The notes under the pieces were generated by a model. The model saw only the letters and a list, made by a program, of their open reading frames with translations. It was not told the origin of the DNA and did not search any database. Position numbers and translations under genes: made by a program. From assembly GCF_002307475.1 (NCBI RefSeq), contig NZ_NTMH01000036.1, forward strand, positions 124,001 through 188,000: a stretch of 64,000 bases of DNA. The letters run 5' to 3'. The DNA comes from Pantoea allii. GTDB taxonomy: Bacteria; Pseudomonadota; Gammaproteobacteria; Enterobacterales; Enterobacteriaceae. Below are positions 28,868 through 38,042 of this stretch, in pieces. The stretch's first letter is position 1; every line of letters begins with the position of its first letter.

Positions 28868-29502
28868 GCTTTTTTTGCCAGCGTCGGACTTAAGCGCAGC
28901 ATATCAATCAGCGCATCAACCAGCTCAGGCGCATCGGCAACCAGATCAAATTTATCGGGCGTAAACAGCCAGCTCTCCATCATGCCATTCACATAGCTGC
29001 GCATAATCAATGCAGCCTGACGTGTCTGGAAAGTTTCTGGGAGTTGTCCGGCATCAATGCACTGGCGCAGAACATCTTCAATCTCATTGTAGAGCTCCAG
29101 TAACAGGCTTTGCTGAATGCTTTTTAACGCCGCCATTTCACCCACAAACTCGCATTTGTGGAAGATGATTTCCATCAACGCCCGGCGCTGTGGATCTCTG
29201 GCGGTTGCCTGGAAGACATACACGAGCATCGCCCGCAAAATGGAGAGTGGATCACCGGGGTATTTTGTTTGATACTCAAGTTTCACGTCATCCAGCCCTG
29301 CATCACTGCGAAGCCATATTTCGTTCAACAGGTCGGCTTTGTTTTTGAAATGCCAGTAGATTGCTCCCCGGGTTACGCTGGCTGCGGATGCGATATCCGC
29401 CAGGGAAGTGGCTGAAACCCCCTCTTTTGAAAACAGGGCAAGTGCAGCGTCAAGAATTTGATGCCGTGTTTCAAGTGCTTGCGCTTTGGTTTTTCGTGCC
29501 AT
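28864..29502 (-). CDS. acrR: TetR-family repressor AcrR
   Basis: Represses acrAB and releases DNA when it binds dyes, bile salts or drugs. It has 212 residues against 215. An N-terminal TetR helix-turn-helix (about residues 10-56, [20 protein letters not shown]) is followed by the ligand domain ([18 protein letters not shown] near the C-terminus). It is divergent from acrA with the operator between them. The start at 29502 gives [13 protein letters not shown], matching E. coli. Confidence 0.97.
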   Translation of the reverse strand: MARKTKAQALETRHQILDAALALFSKEGVSATSLADIASAASVTRGAIYWHFKNKADLLNEIWLRSDAGLDDVKLEYQTKYPGDPLSILRAMLVYVFQATARDPQRRALMEIIFHKCEFVGEMAALKSIQQSLLLELYNEIEDVLRQCIDAGQLPETFQTRQAALIMRSYVNGMMESWLFTPDKFDLVADAPELVDALIDMLRLSPTLAKKA

Positions 29503-29531
29503 AGGGGACTTTTTTTACAATCGATTAAGTT

Positions 29532-29555
29532 TACATACATTTGTGAATGTATGTA
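29532..29555. promoter_or_regulatory. AcrR operator
   Basis: A 24-bp palindrome with half-sites TACATACAT and ATGTATGTA, identical as far as I can recall to the E. coli AcrR operator. It lies 30 bases above the acrR start and about 90 bases before acrA, so it can repress both. Confidence 0.93.
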
Positions 29556-29644
29556 CCATAGCACGACCTACACTCTTACGCAGCAATGGGTTCCTGGCTT
29601 TGTGATCCATTGATCATTTGATATCGGACTCTAGAGGTTTATTT

Positions 29645-30850
29645 ATGACTAAATTCAGAGGGTTAACGCCTCTGGCGGCCGTCCTGATGCTATCAGGCAG
29701 CTTTGTGTTAACAGGATGTGACGGAAATAAATCCGACCAGGCCGCTCAACAGCAACAGCCGCCAGAAGTGGGTGTTGTTACGGTTAAAAGCGAACCGTTA
29801 AACATTTCTACTGAACTGCCTGGCCGCACGTCTGCTTATCGCATCGCTGAAGTCCGCCCGCAGGTTTCCGGTATTATTCTGAAGCGTAACTTTATTGAAG
29901 GCGGTGAGATTAAAGCCGGTGAATCGCTGTATCAGATCGATCCCGCAACCTATCAGGCGTCCTATGACAGTGCAAAAGCCGATTTAGCCAAGGCAGAAGC
30001 AAATGCACGCATTGCTCAGCTTACGGTGAATCGCTACAAGCCGCTGCTTGGTACTAAATATATCAGCCAGCAGGATTACGATACGGCTGTCGCTACCGCC
30101 GCGCAGAACAATGCTGCGGTTCAGTCAGCCAAAGCCAATGTGGAAACAGCACGCATCAATCTTGCTTACACCAAAGTGACCTCGCCAATCAGCGGCCGTA
30201 TCGGTAAGTCTTCCGTTACAGAGGGCGCACTGGTGCAAAGTGGACAGACCACGGCGCTGGCGACCGTACAGCAGCTTGATCCGATGTATGTCGATGTTAC
30301 CCAGTCCAGTGAAGATTTCCTGCGGTTACGCTCGGAACTGGAATCGGGTCAGCTTAAGCAGAACGACGGTAAAGCGAAGGTCACCCTGCTGATGCAAAAC
30401 GGCAAGGACTATTCTCAGCCCGGTACGCTGGAGTTTTCTGACGTCACCGTTGATCAAACCACTGGCTCAATTACCCTGCGCGCCATTTTCCCGAATCCTG
30501 ACAAATCACTCCTGCCAGGCATGTTTGTGCGTGCCCGTCTGGATGAAGGCACCAATCCGAATGCCTTGTTAGTGCCACAGCAGGCGGTTAGCCGCACGCC
30601 AACGGGGGATGCGTCCGTGATGGTCGTGGGTGCGGATAACAAGGTTGAAGCGCGTAAGATCAAAGCTGCCCAGGCTATTGGGGACAAATGGCTGGTGACC
30701 GAAGGGCTTAAAGCGGGCGAGCGCGTGATCTTTACCGGTCTGCAGCGCGCGAAACCGGGTGCACAGGTTACGCCTAAAGAAGCCACAGATGATGCCAAAG
30801 CCGCGAGCGGTGATCCGTCCAAAGCGCAGTCTGCTAAAACATCGTCATAA
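29645..30850 (+). CDS. acrA: Multidrug efflux periplasmic adaptor AcrA
   Basis: Membrane fusion lipoprotein linking AcrB to TolC, 401 residues against 397. The lipoprotein signal ends at LTGC (cysteine 25). Order: membrane-proximal and lipoyl parts (ELPGRTSAYRIAEVRPQVSG), an alpha-hairpin (about 100-170, Ala/Gln/Lys-rich), lipoyl second half (TSPISGRIGKS), beta-barrel (LDPMYVDVTQSSEDFL). The start at 29645 (MTKFRGLTP) follows AGAGG; the frame is open to 29618. Operon with acrB. Confidence 0.97.
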   Translation: MTKFRGLTPLAAVLMLSGSFVLTGCDGNKSDQAAQQQQPPEVGVVTVKSEPLNISTELPGRTSAYRIAEVRPQVSGIILKRNFIEGGEIKAGESLYQIDPATYQASYDSAKADLAKAEANARIAQLTVNRYKPLLGTKYISQQDYDTAVATAAQNNAAVQSAKANVETARINLAYTKVTSPISGRIGKSSVTEGALVQSGQTTALATVQQLDPMYVDVTQSSEDFLRLRSELESGQLKQNDGKAKVTLLMQNGKDYSQPGTLEFSDVTVDQTTGSITLRAIFPNPDKSLLPGMFVRARLDEGTNPNALLVPQQAVSRTPTGDASVMVVGADNKVEARKIKAAQAIGDKWLVTEGLKAGERVIFTGLQRAKPGAQVTPKEATDDAKAASGDPSKAQSAKTSS

Positions 30851-30866
30851 CAGGAGCCGTTGATAC

Positions 30867-33800
30867 ATGGCTAAGTTCTTTATCGATCGCCCCATCTTTG
30901 CGTGGGTCCTTGCTATTATCGTGATGCTAGCGGGCGCGTTATCGATTCTCAAATTACCGATTGAGCAATATCCCAATGTTGCGCCACCGGCAATTGAGAT
31001 TCAGGCCAACTACCCCGGTGCTGACGCCAAAACGCTGCAAGACTCGGTGACGCAGGTCATCGAACAAAATATGAATGGTATTGATGGCCTGATGTATATG
31101 TCATCAAGCAGTGACTCATCAGGTGCACTGACGCTGACGATTTCGTTTGAGTCAGGTACCGATGCAGATATCGCCCAGGTCCAGGTGCAGAACAAACTGC
31201 AGCTGGCCATGCCGTTGCTGCCTCAGGAAGTGCAACAACAGGGGATTCAGGTTAAAAAATCCTCCAGTAGCTTCCTGATGGTCGCCGGTTTTATCAGCGA
31301 TGACGGCAGCATGACGCAGAACGATATTTCTGACTATGTCGCCTCCAATATCAAAGATCCTATCAGCCGTACGCCTGGCGTCGGTGATACTCAGGTATTT
31401 GGTGCGCAGTATGCGATGCGTATCTGGATGGACCCCAACAAGCTTAATAACTACCAGTTAACCCCTGTTGACGTTATTAATGCGCTGAAAACTCAGAATG
31501 CCCAGGTGGCTGCCGGTCAGTTAGGCGGCACGCCACCAGTACCGGGACAGCAGTTAAACGCCTCCATCATTGCGCAAACCCGTCTGACCTCCACCAAAGA
31601 GTTCGGCAACATTCTGCTGAAAGTGAACAGTGATGGTTCTCAGGTTCGCCTGCGCGATGTGGCGCAGATTGAACTGGGGGGTGAAAACTACGAGATCATC
31701 GCGCGTTATAATGGCAAACCGGCTTCCGGTATTGGTATCAAACTGGCCACCGGCGCGAATGCCCTTAATACGGCAGATGCGGTGAAGGCGGAGCTGGCAA
31801 AACTGCAGCCCACGTTCCCGGCAGGCATGAAGGTTGTTTATCCTTATGACACCACACCTTTCGTAAAAATCTCTATTTTCGAAGTGGTGAAGACGCTGAT
31901 GGAAGCCATTCTGTTAGTGTTCCTGGTGATGTATCTGTTCCTGCAAAACTTCCGTGCCACACTGATTCCGACAATTGCCGTCCCTGTTGTATTGCTGGGT
32001 ACCTTTGCGATTATCAGCGCCTTTGGCTACTCGATAAATACCCTGACGATGTTCGGGATGGTGCTTGCCATCGGCTTGCTGGTGGATGATGCCATCGTGG
32101 TGGTCGAGAACGTCGAGCGCGTCATGGTGGAGGAAGGGCTACCGCCCAAAGAAGCCACGAAGCGGTCGATGGGACAGATTCAGGGCGCGCTGGTCGGTAT
32201 TGCCCTGGTGCTGTCAGCGGTATTTATTCCGATGGCCTTCTTTGGTGGCTCAACCGGTGTCATTTACCGTCAGTTCTCTATCACCATTGTGTCCGCGATG
32301 GCGCTGTCGGTGCTGGTCGCATTGATTCTGACGCCAGCACTGTGCGCCACCATGCTCAAACCGGTGAAAAAAGGCGACCATGGTAAAACCACCGGTTTCT
32401 TTGGTTGGTTTAACCGTCTTTTCGACAAGAGCACGCATCACTATGTCGATAGCGTGGGCCATATCGTTCGCGGCACCGGTCGTTATCTGCTGCTTTACCT
32501 GCTGATTGTGGTGGGAATGGCGTTTCTGTTCCTGCGCCTGCCCTCCTCCTTCCTGCCGGAAGAAGATCAGGGCCTGTTACTGGCTCAGGCACAGCTCCCT
32601 GCGGGTGCGACCCAGGAACGTACGCAGAAGGTACTGGATCAGGTTTCTGACTACTTCCTGACAAAAGAAAAGGACTCGGTGAAATCGGTCTTTACCGTTG
32701 CCGGGTTTGGTTTTGCGGGTCGTGGACAGAACACCGGTATCGCCTTTGTCAGCCTGAAGCCCTGGGATGAGCGTACCAGCAGCAACATGAAAGTTCCGGC
32801 TATCCAGGGACGTGCCATGCAGGCTCTGGGCCAAATCAAAGACGGTATGGTGTTTGCGTTTAACCTGCCAGCGATTATTGAATTAGGTAACGCCACGGGC
32901 TTTGACTTTGAGCTAATCGATCAGGCAAACCTTGGTCATGAAAAACTGACGCAGGCGCGTAACCAGCTGTTAGGCATGATTGCCCAGCATCCGGATACGT
33001 TGGTCGGTGTCCGTCCAAATGGTCTGGAAGATACCCCGCAGTTCAAACTGGATATTGACCAGGAGAAAGCGCAGGCATTGGGCGTGTCACTCAGTGACAT
33101 TAACACCACGCTCGGCGCGTCCTGGGGCGGCTCTTACGTCAATGACTTTATTGACCGTGGTCGTGTGAAGAAGGTCTACGTGATGGGTAAAGCCGACGCA
33201 CGTATGCTGCCGGACGACATTAATAAGTGGTTCGTTCGTAACAGCAACGGCGAGATGGTGCCCTTCTCCGCCTTCTCCTCCGCTCACTGGCAGTATGGTT
33301 CACCGCGTCTGGAACGCTATAACGGTTTGCCAGCCATGGAAATTCTGGGTCAGCCTACACCGGGCAAGAGTTCAGGTGAAGCCATGAACATGATGGAAGA
33401 GCTGGCCTCTAAGCTGCCAACGGGCATCGGTTATGACTGGACGGGAATGTCCTATCAGGAACGTCTGTCAGGCAACCAGGCACCGGCTCTGTATGCCATT
33501 TCGCTGATTGTGGTATTCCTGTGTCTTGCCGCACTCTATGAGAGCTGGTCAATTCCGTTCTCCGTCATGCTGGTCGTGCCGCTTGGCGTGGTCGGTGCGT
33601 TACTCTTCACCACCTTACGTGGCCTGAGTAATGACGTTTACTTTGTCGTGGGGTTACTGACAACCGTTGGCCTCTCGGCGAAGAACGCCATCCTGATCGT
33701 GGAATTCGCGAAGGATCTGATGGAGAAAGAAGGTAAAGGTCTGGTGGAAGCGACGCTTGAAGCCTGTCGTATGCGTCTGCGTCCTATCCTGATGACCTCG

Positions 33801-34019
33801 CTGGCCTTTATTCTTGGCGTACTGCCTCTGGCCATCAGCACCGGTGCAGGTTCAGGTGCGCAGAATGCGGTCGGTACCGGCGTAATGGGCGGTATGGTTA
33901 CCGCTACCGCGCTGGCTATCTTCTTTGTACCGGTGTTCTTTGTTGTGGTGCGCCGTCGCTTCGGTAAGAACAAAGCGGACATCGAAAAGGATCATCCTGT
34001 CGATAACCACACGCATTAA
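30867..34019 (+). CDS. acrB: RND multidrug efflux pump AcrB
   Basis: Proton-driven trimeric pump exporting antibiotics, dyes and bile salts through TolC. It has 1050 residues against 1049. Twelve helices and two large periplasmic loops; the proton-relay pair Asp407-Asp408 lies in [13 protein letters not shown], and the helix-10/11 segment [16 protein letters not shown] carries the relay lysine. The pore-loop [12 protein letters not shown] and phenylalanine-rich binding pocket region are conserved. It begins 16 bases after acrA and ends at a strong terminator. Confidence 0.98.
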   Translation: MAKFFIDRPIFAWVLAIIVMLAGALSILKLPIEQYPNVAPPAIEIQANYPGADAKTLQDSVTQVIEQNMNGIDGLMYMSSSSDSSGALTLTISFESGTDADIAQVQVQNKLQLAMPLLPQEVQQQGIQVKKSSSSFLMVAGFISDDGSMTQNDISDYVASNIKDPISRTPGVGDTQVFGAQYAMRIWMDPNKLNNYQLTPVDVINALKTQNAQVAAGQLGGTPPVPGQQLNASIIAQTRLTSTKEFGNILLKVNSDGSQVRLRDVAQIELGGENYEIIARYNGKPASGIGIKLATGANALNTADAVKAELAKLQPTFPAGMKVVYPYDTTPFVKISIFEVVKTLMEAILLVFLVMYLFLQNFRATLIPTIAVPVVLLGTFAIISAFGYSINTLTMFGMVLAIGLLVDDAIVVVENVERVMVEEGLPPKEATKRSMGQIQGALVGIALVLSAVFIPMAFFGGSTGVIYRQFSITIVSAMALSVLVALILTPALCATMLKPVKKGDHGKTTGFFGWFNRLFDKSTHHYVDSVGHIVRGTGRYLLLYLLIVVGMAFLFLRLPSSFLPEEDQGLLLAQAQLPAGATQERTQKVLDQVSDYFLTKEKDSVKSVFTVAGFGFAGRGQNTGIAFVSLKPWDERTSSNMKVPAIQGRAMQALGQIKDGMVFAFNLPAIIELGNATGFDFELIDQANLGHEKLTQARNQLLGMIAQHPDTLVGVRPNGLEDTPQFKLDIDQEKAQALGVSLSDINTTLGASWGGSYVNDFIDRGRVKKVYVMGKADARMLPDDINKWFVRNSNGEMVPFSAFSSAHWQYGSPRLERYNGLPAMEILGQPTPGKSSGEAMNMMEELASKLPTGIGYDWTGMSYQERLSGNQAPALYAISLIVVFLCLAALYESWSIPFSVMLVVPLGVVGALLFTTLRGLSNDVYFVVGLLTTVGLSAKNAILIVEFAKDLMEKEGKGLVEATLEACRMRLRPILMTSLAFILGVLPLAISTGAGSGAQNAVGTGVMGGMVTATALAIFFVPVFFVVVRRRFGKNKADIEKDHPVDNHTH

Positions 34020-34031
34020 TCTGTAAACATA

Positions 34032-34055
34032 AAGGCCGCGTCAGCGGCCTTTTTT
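34032..34055 (+). terminator. Rho-independent terminator of acrAB
   Basis: AGGCCGC and GCGGCCT form a stem with a 4-base loop followed by six T. Confidence 0.9.
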
Positions 34056-34062
34056 AATCCCT

Positions 34063-34218
34063 TCACTGTTTACCGCCACGCTGACTTCCCTCGCCACAGA
34101 TTGATCTCTGCCAGCCTTCACGTGCTTTAGCTTGCGCCTCTGACCTTCGTCGGAACATCGCCGGTATCAACCTGCCTTTACGCTTTTCGGTTTGCTTGCG
34201 TTGGCTTGTCACCTGCAT
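34063..34218 (-). CDS. Hypothetical small basic protein, divergent from rpmE2
   Basis: 51 residues, very rich in Arg, Lys, Gln and Gly, with one cysteine; no known family recognised. The ATG at 34218 follows a good ribosome binding site (GGGAGA, 8 bases); an in-frame ATG at 34272 has none. On the reverse strand TTGTCA (34327-34322) and TATAAC (34304-34299) are 17 bases apart, a strong sigma-70 promoter for this ORF, and its -10 lies inside the Zur-type palindrome shared with rpmE2. It may thus be zinc-regulated. A chance ORF cannot be excluded. Confidence 0.5.
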   Translation of the reverse strand: MQVTSQRKQTEKRKGRLIPAMFRRRSEAQAKAREGWQRSICGEGSQRGGKQ

Positions 34219-34297
34219 GCGATTTTCTCCCTGCCTCGACGCTGTTTGCCCCTGGTTTTTCGAGGGTTGCATTCGGATCAGGTGCAGCGCATAATAT

Positions 34298-34312
34298 TGT
34301 TATATTATAACA
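34298..34312. promoter_or_regulatory. Zur-type box between rpmE2 and the divergent small ORF
   Basis: TGTTATATTATAACA is a perfect 15-bp palindrome apart from its central base and matches the enterobacterial Zur consensus (GAAATGTTATANTATAACATTTC core). It ends 17 bases before the rpmE2 ATG and covers the -10 of a divergent promoter. Zur-zinc should repress in both directions. Confidence 0.88.
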
Positions 34313-34329
34313 TTACATTGGTGACAATT

Positions 34330-34584
34330 ATGAAAGCAGGTATTCATCCCTCGTATCGTGCCGTGGTGTTCCATGACACCTCTGCTGACGTGTATTTCAA
34401 AATCGGTTCAACCATTAAGACTGACCGCACCGTTGAGTTTGAAGGCGAAACCCTGCCTTACATTACACTCGACGTCTCGTCGGCATCCCATGTGTTTTAT
34501 ACCGGTAAACAGAAAGACTTTGCTAAAGAAGGCAGTACCGCGCGCTTTAACCAGCGCTTCGGCCGTTTTCTGGGCCGTCGATAA
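34330..34584 (+). CDS. rpmE2: Zinc-independent 50S ribosomal protein L31 type B
   Basis: 84-residue L31 paralogue lacking the CxxC zinc ribbon of RpmE (no cysteine at all). [20 protein letters not shown] and the C-terminal [10 protein letters not shown] are family hallmarks. It replaces zinc-bearing L31 when zinc is scarce, freeing zinc. It is preceded by a Zur box with a very short leader; the frame open upstream to 34192 runs through that box and is not used. Operon with rpmJ2, 11 bases downstream. Confidence 0.96.
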   Translation: MKAGIHPSYRAVVFHDTSADVYFKIGSTIKTDRTVEFEGETLPYITLDVSSASHVFYTGKQKDFAKEGSTARFNQRFGRFLGRR

Positions 34585-34595
34585 GAGAGGACATC

Positions 34596-34736
34596 ATGCA
34601 GGTATTGAGTTCGCTGCGTTCCGCCAAGAACCGGCATCGGGATTGTAAAGTGGTACGCCGTAAAGGCCGCATCTATGTCATCTGCAAAACGAATCCGCGC
34701 TTTAAAGCCGTGCAGGGAAGAAAGAAAAAACGTTGA
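34596..34736 (+). CDS. rpmJ2: Alternative 50S ribosomal protein L36 (type B)
   Basis: 46 residues, equal to E. coli Ykg[21 protein letters not shown] and the C-terminus [14 protein letters not shown] are typical. Two cysteines remain (DC and IC), not the C3H zinc ribbon of RpmJ. GAGAGG lies before the ATG. It is co-transcribed with rpmE2 under Zur control and followed by a terminator. Confidence 0.95.
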   Translation: MQVLSSLRSAKNRHRDCKVVRRKGRIYVICKTNPRFKAVQGRKKKR

Positions 34737-34751
34737 TGTGTCGTGAACCTT

Positions 34752-34789
34752 AGCCGGAATGTCGCTCACCTGCCATTCCGGCTTTTTTT
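34752..34789 (+). terminator. Rho-independent terminator of rpmE2-rpmJ2
   Basis: AGCCGGAATG and CATTCCGGCT form a 10-bp stem followed by seven T. It stands between the convergent rpmJ2 and the metal-binding protein gene. Confidence 0.9.
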
Positions 34790-34793
34790 ATGC

Positions 34794-35672
34794 TCAGTGC
34801 ATGCTTTTGAGCATGACCTCAACATTGTGTTTAAAAGCCGCTTCATAGGTGGGCGCAGGGCCGGAAGCCGTCGACAGCGCTTCAGGATACAGCTCACCCC
34901 CAGGTTTAGCACCGGTGGCGCTGGCAATCTGTTTTACCAGGCGAGGATCGGTCTGGTTTTCCATAAAGTAGGTTTTAATATGTTGCTGCTTAAGCTGGGT
35001 GATCAGGCTGGCCACATCGCTGGCGCTGGCTTCCGCTTCCGTTGAGAAACCGACAGGTGCCAGGAAGGTAACGCCATAGCGTTGCCCGAAGTACCCAAAA
35101 GCATCATGACTGGTCAGCACTTTACGTTTTTGTTGTGGAATTGCCGCGAAAGACGTTTTGGCCCAGCTGTCCAGTTTCTGTAGCTGCTGAATATAATTTT
35201 CGCCGCGCTTACGGATATCATCAGCATCCTGCGGGTCAGCCTTAATCAACGCATCCATCACGTTTTTGGCATAAATCGTGCCGTTGTACATGCTGTTCCA
35301 CGCATGGGGATCGGTGATGGTTTTGCCATCCTCTTCCATCGTCCGTGTTTCAATGCCCGTCGAGGCCACAACAGGTTGCCCTTTATAGCCCGACGCACTC
35401 ACCAGACGATTCATCCAGCCTTCCAGCCCCAAACCACTGACAAAGACAACGTCGGCTTTTGCCAGTGCTTCGCTGTCTTGTGGCGTGGGTTCAAACGTGT
35501 GGGGATCACCATTCGGCCCTACCAGGCTTTTTACGTGAACGTGATCGCCCCCAATTTGTTTCACGATATCGGCCAGCACGGTAAAACTGGCTACCGCATC
35601 TACCGTTTTTGCCATTGATAATGGACTAATGACTAACGCCCCGATTGCCAGACTAATGGGTAATATCTTCAT
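34794..35672 (-). CDS. Metal ABC transporter substrate-binding protein (ZnuA/SitA superfamily, Zur-linked)
   Basis: Periplasmic cluster A-I binding protein, 292 residues, with a signal peptide cleaved near SMAKT (about residue 20). Candidate ligands are His58 (NGDPHTFEP), His123 (TDPHAWNS) and a glutamate at 212 or 214 (FSTEAEAS). There is no His-rich loop as in ZnuA, and the fourth-ligand aspartate of Mn/Fe-type proteins is not evident (GPAPTYEAAF). The ligand pattern alone does not separate zinc from manganese or iron; the Zur-like box at the operon head suggests zinc. Last gene of the operon, 12 bases after the permease. Confidence 0.88.
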   Translation of the reverse strand: MKILPISLAIGALVISPLSMAKTVDAVASFTVLADIVKQIGGDHVHVKSLVGPNGDPHTFEPTPQDSEALAKADVVFVSGLGLEGWMNRLVSASGYKGQPVVASTGIETRTMEEDGKTITDPHAWNSMYNGTIYAKNVMDALIKADPQDADDIRKRGENYIQQLQKLDSWAKTSFAAIPQQKRKVLTSHDAFGYFGQRYGVTFLAPVGFSTEAEASASDVASLITQLKQQHIKTYFMENQTDPRLVKQIASATGAKPGGELYPEALSTASGPAPTYEAAFKHNVEVMLKSMH

Positions 35673-35684
35673 AGCTACCTCTGA

Positions 35685-36524
35685 TTAATGGCGGCGCAGA
35701 ATGCCACCGCACGGCCCTGTTAAGATGGAGAGAAAAAACAGCATCGCGGCACTCAATACCACCGCCGGGCCTGCCGGCAGTGAAAAGTGCCAGGAAAGTA
35801 CCAGCCCCGCGAACGCAGACAGCACGGCCATCAACATGGCTGAGCCCAGCATGACGACGAGGTGACGACTCCAGAAGCGTGCGCTGGCGGCGGGCAACAT
35901 CATCAGCCCGACCGACATCAATGTGCCCAGCACCTGAAAACCCGCGACCAGGTTAAGCACCACCAGCGTCAGGAAAATACCGTGCACCAGCGGCGCACTC
36001 CATTTGCCCTGCGCGCGCAGAAAATCTGAATCGAATGCATCAATGACCAGAGGACGGTAGATGACGGCCAGCATCAGCAGCGTAAACGCGGCGATGCCGC
36101 CGACCACCGCCAGGGCAGGATTATCCACCGCCAGCAGCGATCCAAACAGAACGTGCAGCAGATCGACGCTGGAGCCACGCAGTGAAACCAGCGTGACGCC
36201 CAGCGCCAGCGAGCCGAGGTAAAATCCGGCAAAGCTGGCATCTTCTTTAAGCGGCGTATAACGACTGACGGCCCCCGACAGCAGCGCCACCGCCAGGCCT
36301 GCAATCAGTCCGCCAACGCCCATCGCCACCAGGGATAAACCCGAGATTAAATAGCCGATGGCGGCACCGGGCAGCACGGCATGGGATAAAGCATCCCCGA
36401 TTAAGCTCATCCGGCGCAGAGACAGGAAGACGCCCAGCGGCGTGGCACTGAACGCCAGCGCGACACAGGCCACCAGCGCCCGTCGCATAAAGCTGAACTC
36501 AATGAAAGGTTGAATAATTGTCAC
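35685..36524 (-). CDS. Metal ABC transporter permease (ABC-3 family)
   Basis: 279-residue inner-membrane permease with eight or so helices and the ABC-3 signature (RRMSLIGDALSHAVLPGAA at about residues 37-55) that contacts the ATPase. Homologous to ZnuB/AztB/SitC-type subunits. It overlaps the ATPase gene by four bases (ATGA). Several starts are possible (36524 used; an internal ATG gives MRRALVACVA). Confidence 0.9.
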   Translation of the reverse strand: MTIIQPFIEFSFMRRALVACVALAFSATPLGVFLSLRRMSLIGDALSHAVLPGAAIGYLISGLSLVAMGVGGLIAGLAVALLSGAVSRYTPLKEDASFAGFYLGSLALGVTLVSLRGSSVDLLHVLFGSLLAVDNPALAVVGGIAAFTLLMLAVIYRPLVIDAFDSDFLRAQGKWSAPLVHGIFLTLVVLNLVAGFQVLGTLMSVGLMMLPAASARFWSRHLVVMLGSAMLMAVLSAFAGLVLSWHFSLPAGPAVVLSAAMLFFLSILTGPCGGILRRH

Positions 36525-37189
36525 GGCGCGACGCTCCGTAACGGAGCGGTGTCGACCATGCTACGTCGATGAGAACCATCATCCATAGACAGAACATCCG
36601 TGAAGTAGCGCTCCACCAGGGGATGGTCATGCAGCACCACCATGAGCGTGGTACCGGCCTGCTGCTGCTGCTGCAAAATAGACATCAGCAACGTTACCGT
36701 CTTGCTGTCAATGCCGTTAAAGGGTTCATCAAGCAACCACAGGCGACTGCGTTGCAGCATGAGCCGGGCAAACAGCACGCGCTGCAGCTGCCCACCAGAT
36801 AAGGTGGAAGGTTGAGCATCGGCATAGTCGCTCATCTGCACCGCATCCAGCGCGTCACTGATCTCTTTGCGTAATGCCCGGTTGATACCACCAAACCATC
36901 CACAGCGCGGCCAGCAGCCTATCGAAACCAGTTCATAGACGGTCAGCGGGAAACGTGTTTCCAGCTCACTGCGCTGAGGTAGCCACCCGACTTCGCGACG
37001 TGGGACATGCAGCTCACACTGTCCTTTCACCGGCGGCAATAAGCCGGCAATGGTTTTAATCAGCGTGGATTTTCCGCTCCCGTTCGCTCCCATCAGAGCG
37101 GTCATGCTGCCCTGAGCCAGCTCCGTCGTCACAACGGGCGTCACCGATTGCCCCTGATAACCCACCTGCAAATTTCTGAACGCTATCAC
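36521..37189 (-). CDS. Metal ABC transporter ATP-binding protein
   Basis: About 222 residues. Walker A GANGSGKST, Q-loop LPQRSELE, signature TLSGGQLQRVLFARL and Walker B LWLLDEPFNGID are present, followed by the H-loop histidine (VVLHDHPLVE). I place the start at GTG 37189 (M-IAFRNLQVGYQG) because it overlaps the stop of the upstream small ORF as GTGA, a coupling arrangement, and matches the usual N-terminus; the frame stays open through other GTG codons to 37207. Zinc/manganese importer ATPase by family. Confidence 0.9.
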   Translation of the reverse strand: MIAFRNLQVGYQGQSVTPVVTTELAQGSMTALMGANGSGKSTLIKTIAGLLPPVKGQCELHVPRREVGWLPQRSELETRFPLTVYELVSIGCWPRCGWFGGINRALRKEISDALDAVQMSDYADAQPSTLSGGQLQRVLFARLMLQRSRLWLLDEPFNGIDSKTVTLLMSILQQQQQAGTTLMVVLHDHPLVERYFTDVLSMDDGSHRRSMVDTAPLRSVAP

Positions 37190-37290
37190 GGCTGCATTCC
37201 CCACCACATCGCTATTGCCAGAACAGCGATTAACATGAGTGCTACGACTAACCGCCCACCGAGTGACATTAACAGCCCACTTTGATTCAT
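37186..37290 (-). CDS. Putative 34-residue single-pass membrane protein heading the metal ABC operon
   Basis: ATG at 37290, stop overlapping the ATPase GTG start (GTGA). The peptide begins MNQSGLLMSLGG, has one strongly hydrophobic helix (about residues 14-30) and ends WWGMQP. It lies between the Zur-type box and the ATPase gene and is arranged like the other coupled genes of the operon. The ribosome binding site is weak (GGTG). I recognise no family. It may be a transporter accessory subunit, a leader that couples translation of the ATPase, or chance. Confidence 0.5.
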   Translation of the reverse strand: MNQSGLLMSLGGRLVVALMLIAVLAIAMWWGMQP

Positions 37291-37307
37291 CACCGCACCA
37301 GGAAAAA

Positions 37308-37322
37308 TGTTATAACATAACA
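37308..37322. promoter_or_regulatory. Zur-type box of the metal ABC operon
   Basis: TGTTATAACATAACA differs from the rpmE2 box (TGTTATATTATAACA) only at the centre and keeps both half-sites. On the reverse strand it contains likely -10 sequences and lies 18 bases before the small ORF. Zur repression inferred. Confidence 0.78.
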
Positions 37323-37542
37323 ACTATGATATCCGATGTTGTGGTGCCAGAGGCACAGCAATGTGTTTCAAAAAATAAATCAGCGCACAAATTGCCTGTA
37401 AGGCCACGTTTGATAAGCAGTAACGAATCAATCACTTGCTTAAAACTGGCACGACTAATCTCTTATTACAGGCGCACTGCTACTTGCAAACCGCCAGAAG
37501 AACATCAATGATGGGTTTACAGGCGTTATTTATGAGCAGGCC

Positions 37543-37896
37543 ATGTCAGTAAGAATTGAATGCAATGTCGCGCAGGATGAAACGGATTGCGCAAAATTAG
37601 CCACAATTATTGGGCGGAATATTCTCAAAATAACAGATTCTCTGGTTGGCGATTTACAATGGTATTCAGCTAATGCCATGTTAGTGCCAGACAGTTTAAA
37701 AGTTATTGCTGTTGAGATGACGGGGTCGAATAGATTTAAGTTACTTTACGATTTTCAGTGGAATGTATTTAATCCCTGCCTGGATTTAAATGAAACCATT
37801 ACGCAGAATGAACAAGTCAGCTTTCATATCAGCCCTGCTGCGCTTGTGTTTGAGCCGATCGAGAATCAGCGCCCCTCACCTGGCGATGAATTGTAA
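37543..37896 (+). CDS. Hypothetical protein (117 residues) upstream of tomB-hha
   Basis: AT-rich gene encoding an acidic protein with no signal peptide or membrane helix and no family I recognise. Predicted to be mainly beta in its second half (FKLLYDFQWNVF, QVSFHISPAALVFEPI). The ATG at 37543 follows AGCAGG. Base composition is lower in GC than neighbours, like tomB and hha beside it, which may mark a shared transferred or H-NS-bound tract. The 220 bases before it (37323-37542) hold no gene. Confidence 0.6.
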   Translation: MSVRIECNVAQDETDCAKLATIIGRNILKITDSLVGDLQWYSANAMLVPDSLKVIAVEMTGSNRFKLLYDFQWNVFNPCLDLNETITQNEQVSFHISPAALVFEPIENQRPSPGDEL

Positions 37897-38042
37897 TATT
37901 TAGTAATGGAGGTGAGCAGAACTAATGATTTTACACTATTCTTAACTCAGTCCGTTATTTACAAACCCGACAACCACTTCTTTGCCACTTCACCTAATCT
38001 TGCCGCATTGCGGTAACTTTGCTTGCTACGGAGGGGAAAAAG

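Noticed and set aside
37460..37475. TGGCACGACTAATCTC as a possible sigma-54 promoter upstream of the orphan gene
   Set aside because: The -12 TTGC element is missing, so only the -24 half matches.
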